From Heliocidaris tuberculata (taxonomy: Eukaryota; Echinodermata; Echinoidea; Camarodonta; Echinometridae): a DNA stretch of 64,000 bases. The notes below the pieces were generated by a model. The model was given only the letters and a program-made list of their open reading frames with translations, had not been told where the DNA came from and did not search any database. A program made the translations under genes and the position numbers. Shown one piece after another: positions 60,334 to 64,000 of the stretch; position 1 is the first letter of the stretch, and each line of letters begins with the position of its first letter. The DNA lies in the NCBI GenBank assembly GCA_025618425.1, contig CM046846.1, positions 29,396,619-29,460,618 on the forward strand. Direction: 5' to 3'.

Positions 60334-62593
60334 TAAATATCTGGTTCACCCTCCATATAAAGGCCCATATACTATACTTGACGAATTTGAATGAGAAAAT
60401 AATGAATTTGTTTGAAAAAATTACTAATTTGATCTTAGCATTCCTAACTCGCTTAGCGGCAGAAACTAATTTCAGTGACTATGCTTTAATTTTTACATTT
60501 GATTTACAAAAACCGAATATGAATGACACATTAACGAAATTGAACTTAAGATTTGTACGTAGTAAGCTTCTCCGGACGAAAGTGAATTGAAAATGAATGA
60601 AAATTAATGAAGAGGTGATGAAAATGGCCGGTATCTTATTCATTCCTTTTTTCAATCTGGAAAACGGGTGCAATAATCTTTTGAACAATCCTTACTCATT
60701 GTAGAACGGAACATTTCGATCCACAAGCCCCTTGCAAAGTTTATTGAAGCCGACGGTGACCACACACGCCGTGGCCATGATGAGGATGGCGACAAGGAGA
60801 TAGAAGCAAACGAAGAAGACTGGAACAATGGCGCTTAAAACAGAGAGAGAGAGAGAGAGAGAGGGAGGCGGGGGGGGGGGAAGAGAAAAACTTATTCTTT
60901 AATTTTTTTAGGTGCGCTTTACGACCTGACTATGAATCAATCTTGAAAGACACTGAAGTAGGATTAGATATCGAATGTTAATTCTATATGATTGAGGTCC
61001 CGTATAATTTCATATGAATAGTGATATTGAAACTGCATGGTGTCGTGAACTTTTCAGCTGCAGAAAATAATAGCAAAACCACATGAAAAAATTTGCTCCT
61101 AAAATGCCCTCATATTCCAAATACATGTATAACTGATAATAATGTACAACTTTTGATGCCATATACCCGTTTCCGAGCCGTTCAAGGTATATGTTTTTAG
61201 GAAGATTGGTTCAATATGTTATCACTTTGATGATTAAAAATCACGATACTCTACTATTCTTTCGTATCACAGCATCCTTTCCAAATAACCTCTAGACTAC
61301 ATTTTGTTTCACAATGCTATCAATGCTACGCTTCCATGCATGGATCGCGAATCTTCGTGGTTTCATATTTTGCCCCTCGGTAATCTTGGATCTGACCTCC
61401 GTGTAGTTTATATTTATTCATTAGCAGAACTGATTGGTTGTTTATGTTACCTCATCGCTCAGAAAGCAAATTTGATAAGCAACTAGGGTGATTTACGGCT
61501 GTAAGTCCTATCCGAGGGACTTGGTAATATAGGAATAATGCTTCTACTGGGCGCTAGCGCATCGACTAGATTCTGAACCCGGGACCTGCCGGTTGCGAGA
61601 CCACTGTTCCACCACTGAGTCATAGTTTTAAATATTTCAGCTTATTAAACATAAGATCTGAGATGTTTGTGGTATGAATGTTCTATTTGCTTATCCTGCG
61701 CCATCTTGCATACAAAGTTGCGATTAAAAGCAATTTTTGTAAGTCATACACAAATTCATTTTCAACCAATCAGAATCGCGTATTTGAGTTTAATCTCAAC
61801 TCTTCATGCAAGAAGACCCAGATGCTGTACAAATTCTAACCTCATAATAAGTTTCTTTTGTTTGACAAGCTCAGTCATCCGGTAGACACCTGCGAAAACT
61901 GCTATGAAAATGGCGACACTCTATAATATGAATAAATACATAATAATATTATTTGGAAACTTTATATATTTCTTTTAAGTTGGGAATTATTTCATGGACA
62001 TTCTCCTTTGCTAACAAAATTTTTAGGACACCCCAGATAACTGTACAGGGAAAGTATGATTTAAGTTTGATCATTCGAAGATAATAATGTTGATTAATGA
62101 TTTCCCCCTTCCAAGACATACATTTAAAATATTCAAAATGATCGTAAGTATATCGGAATTATAACAGAATATGGTATACTGGGACATAAACAAACACTAG
62201 AAACACACTTCACACATAAGTTACAAACATATAGAGCAATAAACGGAAAAAAAATATCAACAGAACTTAATACTTAAGAAGTGATGTTGCTTTAAAAAAA
62301 AGGAAAGAAATGAATATGCTATTGAGAGTAAATTTCATTACGTGATATGCGTGTTATTACTATGTTTATTACAGCCCAGAATTAAAATTGACTTTTATGT
62401 GGGGTGGGAATGCTAGGATGAGCTAGAAATGATGGCGGGGGGGGGGGGGGGGGGGGGGTAATGTACCTATATACTCTTTCTTTTGACTACTCACGTGCAT
62501 GCCAATGACAAAATTACAGTTTGATTCATCGTGGAGTTGGATATATGTAAAGGTGACCGTCGGATATAGAGGGCAGCCTCCTTTAAAATCACC
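57003..62593 (-). CDS. TMEM179/TMEM179B-like four-transmembrane protein (partial)
   Basis: Four minus-strand exons (62495-62593, 61841-61920, 60696-60833, 57003-57095) encode, in order: a loop GDFKGGCPLYPTVTF..ESNCNF as between TM1 and TM2; TM2 (GMH-SVAIFIAVFAGVYRM); TM3 (AIVPVFFVCFYLLVAILIM) followed by VGFNKLCKGL; and TM4 (STAWLSFGFWLFLAGL). Order, the F-x-G-x-CPLY signature and the C after TM3 fit the TMEM179B family, which is of poorly known function and membrane-located. The first three exons join in frame. The last two do not (exon 60696 ends in phase 2, exon 57095 starts in phase 0), so one exon of the second loop is missing. TM1 and the start are also missing. Confidence 0.7.
57673..57895. 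repeat. (ATT)n/(GTA)n microsatellite
   Basis: Degenerate ATT/ATC repeats turning into about 16 perfect GTA repeats. Confidence 0.95.
58984..59480. repeat. four tandem copies of a ~122-bp GA-rich unit
   Basis: Each unit runs (GA)n, TGTGTGTGAGTTAATCATAT, ACGGGATAGATACAAGAAGT and GAATAGAAGGGTAGGGAAGG. Copies start at about 58984, 59098, 59220 and 59340 and are almost identical apart from (GA)n length, so they are recent or still changing. Confidence 0.9.
60302..60330. repeat. poly-A tract
   Basis: About 29 A residues. Confidence 0.9.
60696..60833 (-). CDS. TMEM179-like exon with TM3
   Basis: Begins with the last base of a split Ser codon, then AIVPVFFVCFYLLVAILIMA, TACVVTVGFNKLCKGLVD, RNVPFYN plus GA. 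Acceptor TTTTAAG, donor GTAAGG. The long hydrophobic run is a membrane segment; GFNKLC corresponds to the conserved G-x-x-x-LC after TM3 in TMEM179B. Confidence 0.75.
61551..61625 (-). repeat. tRNA-derived SINE-like relic
   Basis: Minus strand: ACTCAGTGGTGGAACAGTGG (A-box-like) and, about 25 nt on, GGTCCCGGGTTCAGAATC (damaged B box). The cloverleaf is not complete. Confidence 0.45.
61841..61920 (-). CDS. TMEM179-like exon with TM2
   Basis: 26 codons plus two bases: SVAIFIAVFAGVYRMTELVK then QKKLIM. Phase 0 in, phase 2 out, joining perfectly to the next exon. Acceptor TTATAG, donor GTTAGA (weak). Confidence 0.75.
62438..62459. repeat. poly-G tract
   Basis: About 21 G residues, 35 bases past the end of the loop-1 exon. 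Confidence 0.9.
62495..62593 (-). CDS. TMEM179-like exon with loop 1
   Basis: 33 codons, phase 0 at both ends: GDFKGGCPLYPTVTFTYIQL then HDESNCNFVIGMH. Acceptor TTTTCCAG, donor GTGAGT. The FxGxCPLY box followed by a second Cys before TM2 is the best family signature in the gene. Confidence 0.78.
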
Positions 62594-62713
62594 CTGGAAA
62601 AGGGGCATAAATATCAAATAAAATGTAATTTGTCAAATATTGAAACATATGAGTGTAATGGGAAGGACATCATAAAGTTAATGATAAATATTACAATATA
62701 ATACCAGTTGTTC

Positions 62714-62739
62714 TTTTTTTTTTTTTTTTTTTTTTTTTA
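62714..62739. repeat. poly-T tract
   Basis: About 26 T residues beside a LINE relic. Confidence 0.9.
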
Positions 62740-64000
62740 GGGAAGAAAAGATTAAGCAAAATAGTTTCTTTGGTTCCAGACAAAAACTCGTTAAAAGAAA
62801 TTTACATGAGCTAAAATTGTTTGGTAACATAGCAGGCCCGAAGACTAAAAAAAAAAAGAGCCTTGATATGGTTGGGAGATACAAGTAAATATTATATTAT
62901 AGCAAAGTATGATTTAAGGTGGGCTGATAAGCCAGTAAAATATTTAGGTCATTACATCCATTCTAATAATGATAAAGCTCTGAGGTTAGGGGGAAAAAAA
63001 TCTTGATAGTTGGGCAAAACGAAACCTAACCATTCTTGGTAGGGTAAAATGTCTAGCACTTAGTCAAATTATCCCCTTGACTATTGTTGATTCAATCCCA
63101 CCAAAATTATGAAAATTTTGAATAATGTAATTAGGATCAAAGAAGTAGAGAGAGAGAAAAAAATGTGATCTTACGGAAGACTACGAGGAATGTGAAATAC
63201 GAATGGTCAATATACAGAATCAAAATTAATGTTAAGCTTTCGCTTGAAATGTTAGGAAGATTTCTGAAAGAAATCAGAGAAATAAAATTGGTTTGACCTC
63301 TTAGGAGGTATCACTTTATTGTTAAATTGTAATTACAACATGAGCATAAATGAAGAGAAAATCCCTACCTTTTACAAAGAGATCTTACAGGCATGAGATC
63401 TTATTAGGACTTTTACTAGTAGTGTGAAAGATGTTCACACATTCAACTCTGATTCAAGTGATATATACAAGATCAAATTATTTGGCACAATAAACATATT
63501 TCGTTTAATAATCAGTCGTTATTTTTTTATAAAGACTGGTATGACAGTGGTAAAATTTATCTTAGAGAACTAGTTGGGAGAAATGGCTTTCAGTCGATGG
63601 AAAAGATTAATGTCAAAAGAAGCAAATGTACTGCGATGTTTGACTATGCGAGACTAAAAAAACAATACCAGCGGTATGGATCCGTGAGTTAAACGATGAC
63701 AATTTTCCTAACACTAGATAGCAAGAAGGATTTAATGTTCAGAGCTTGCTTATTGGAAACAAAATAAAATGCATCAATGAACCGAGTAGCAATGTTTTAT
63801 ACAAATTGTTTCCCTCAAGAAACTTTAACCAACACACGTTGTTTATATTGGGAAAATAAACTTAACATTGATATAAACTGGTCACATGTAATTAAGCTTA
63901 ACCTTGTTCAAGTTAAAGAAAATAAGTTACGGGAGTTTAACCTAAAATTATTGTATAATCTATTACAAGTATTATCTTTAAATGGGTATAAGCAGAGAAG
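62740..64000 (+). pseudogene. decayed LINE, C-terminal region of reverse transcriptase ORF
   Basis: Frames interrupted by stops read WADKPVKYLGHYIHSNNDKA, then LDSWAKRNLTILGRVKCLAL, then IIPLTIVDSIP, and farther on IIWHNKHISFNNQSLFF, YKDWYDSGKIYLRELVGRNG. These phrases come in the order of the KYLG and WxxRxLTxxGRxxxxKxLALS blocks of L1/Tx-like invertebrate LINEs. Copy is dead and continues past the right edge. Confidence 0.7.

Larger units (their letters stand above)
57096..60695 (-). other. TMEM179-like intron(s)
   Basis: Filled with microsatellites, GA-rich DNA and a 122-bp tandem array. A loop-2 exon should lie here but I could not identify it with the right phase. Confidence 0.5.

Overview
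This is an intron-rich, repeat-rich eukaryotic nuclear scaffold. A 500-base run of N at 36001-36500 marks an assembly gap. GT-AG introns, low coding density and a dense mix of MITEs, fold-back elements, decayed LINEs and simple repeats point to a marine invertebrate. An echinoderm, most likely a sea urchin, is my best guess from the style of the repeats, but the sequence alone does not prove it.

Three protein-coding genes can be built by joining exons. (1) Minus strand, 1530-7696: the first three coding exons of the ubiquitin-conjugating enzyme UBE2K (E2-25K), residues 1-133 including the catalytic Cys92; the rest, with the UBA domain, lies off the left edge. (2) Plus strand, 19961-33206: a complete seven-exon ribose-phosphate pyrophosphokinase (PRPS), 318 codons, the same length as the animal enzyme. 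Every splice phase closes, but one extra G in exon 2 (23265-23268) breaks the frame. (3) Minus strand, 57003-62593: four exons of a four-transmembrane TMEM179/TMEM179B-like protein. A matching first exon (TM1) sits on the same strand at 40497-40601, which is downstream of the other exons and so on the wrong side. That implies a tandem paralogue, an orphan exon or a scaffold-order problem.

The rest is mostly mobile DNA. I could date or classify several elements by target-site duplications read directly. There is a Harbinger-like element with TTA duplications and a broken MADF-domain gene (10697-11953), and a TAA-flanked MITE in the probable PRPS 3' UTR (33911-34327). Six TTAA-associated MITEs are present. 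hAT-like MITEs with 8-bp duplications carry long G and C tracts. A long-arm fold-back in PRPS intron 1 has a 9-bp duplication (20669-21971), and a TA-flanked fold-back lies at 39279-40455. At 54996-56965 a host fold-back contains two TTAA MITEs, one of which holds a LINE tail. Decayed LINEs lie at 48990-49690 and 62740-64000.

Other notable structure: a tRNA-Arg(UCU)-like gene inside an inverted-repeat element (9800-9870), a ~190-bp satellite (41285-42440), an inverted array of TTCCGAA repeats (14640-15830) surrounded by a scattered CACGGANGTTC motif (13.6-17.5 kb), a ~120-bp-arm hairpin at 46 kb, TTAGGG arrays inside a dispersed repeat, and two Penelope/hammerhead-like motifs. No prokaryotic operon, CRISPR array or phage is present. 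I saw no clearly new biological system; the strongest leads are the misplaced TMEM179-like exon, the PRPS frameshift and the transposon layering.
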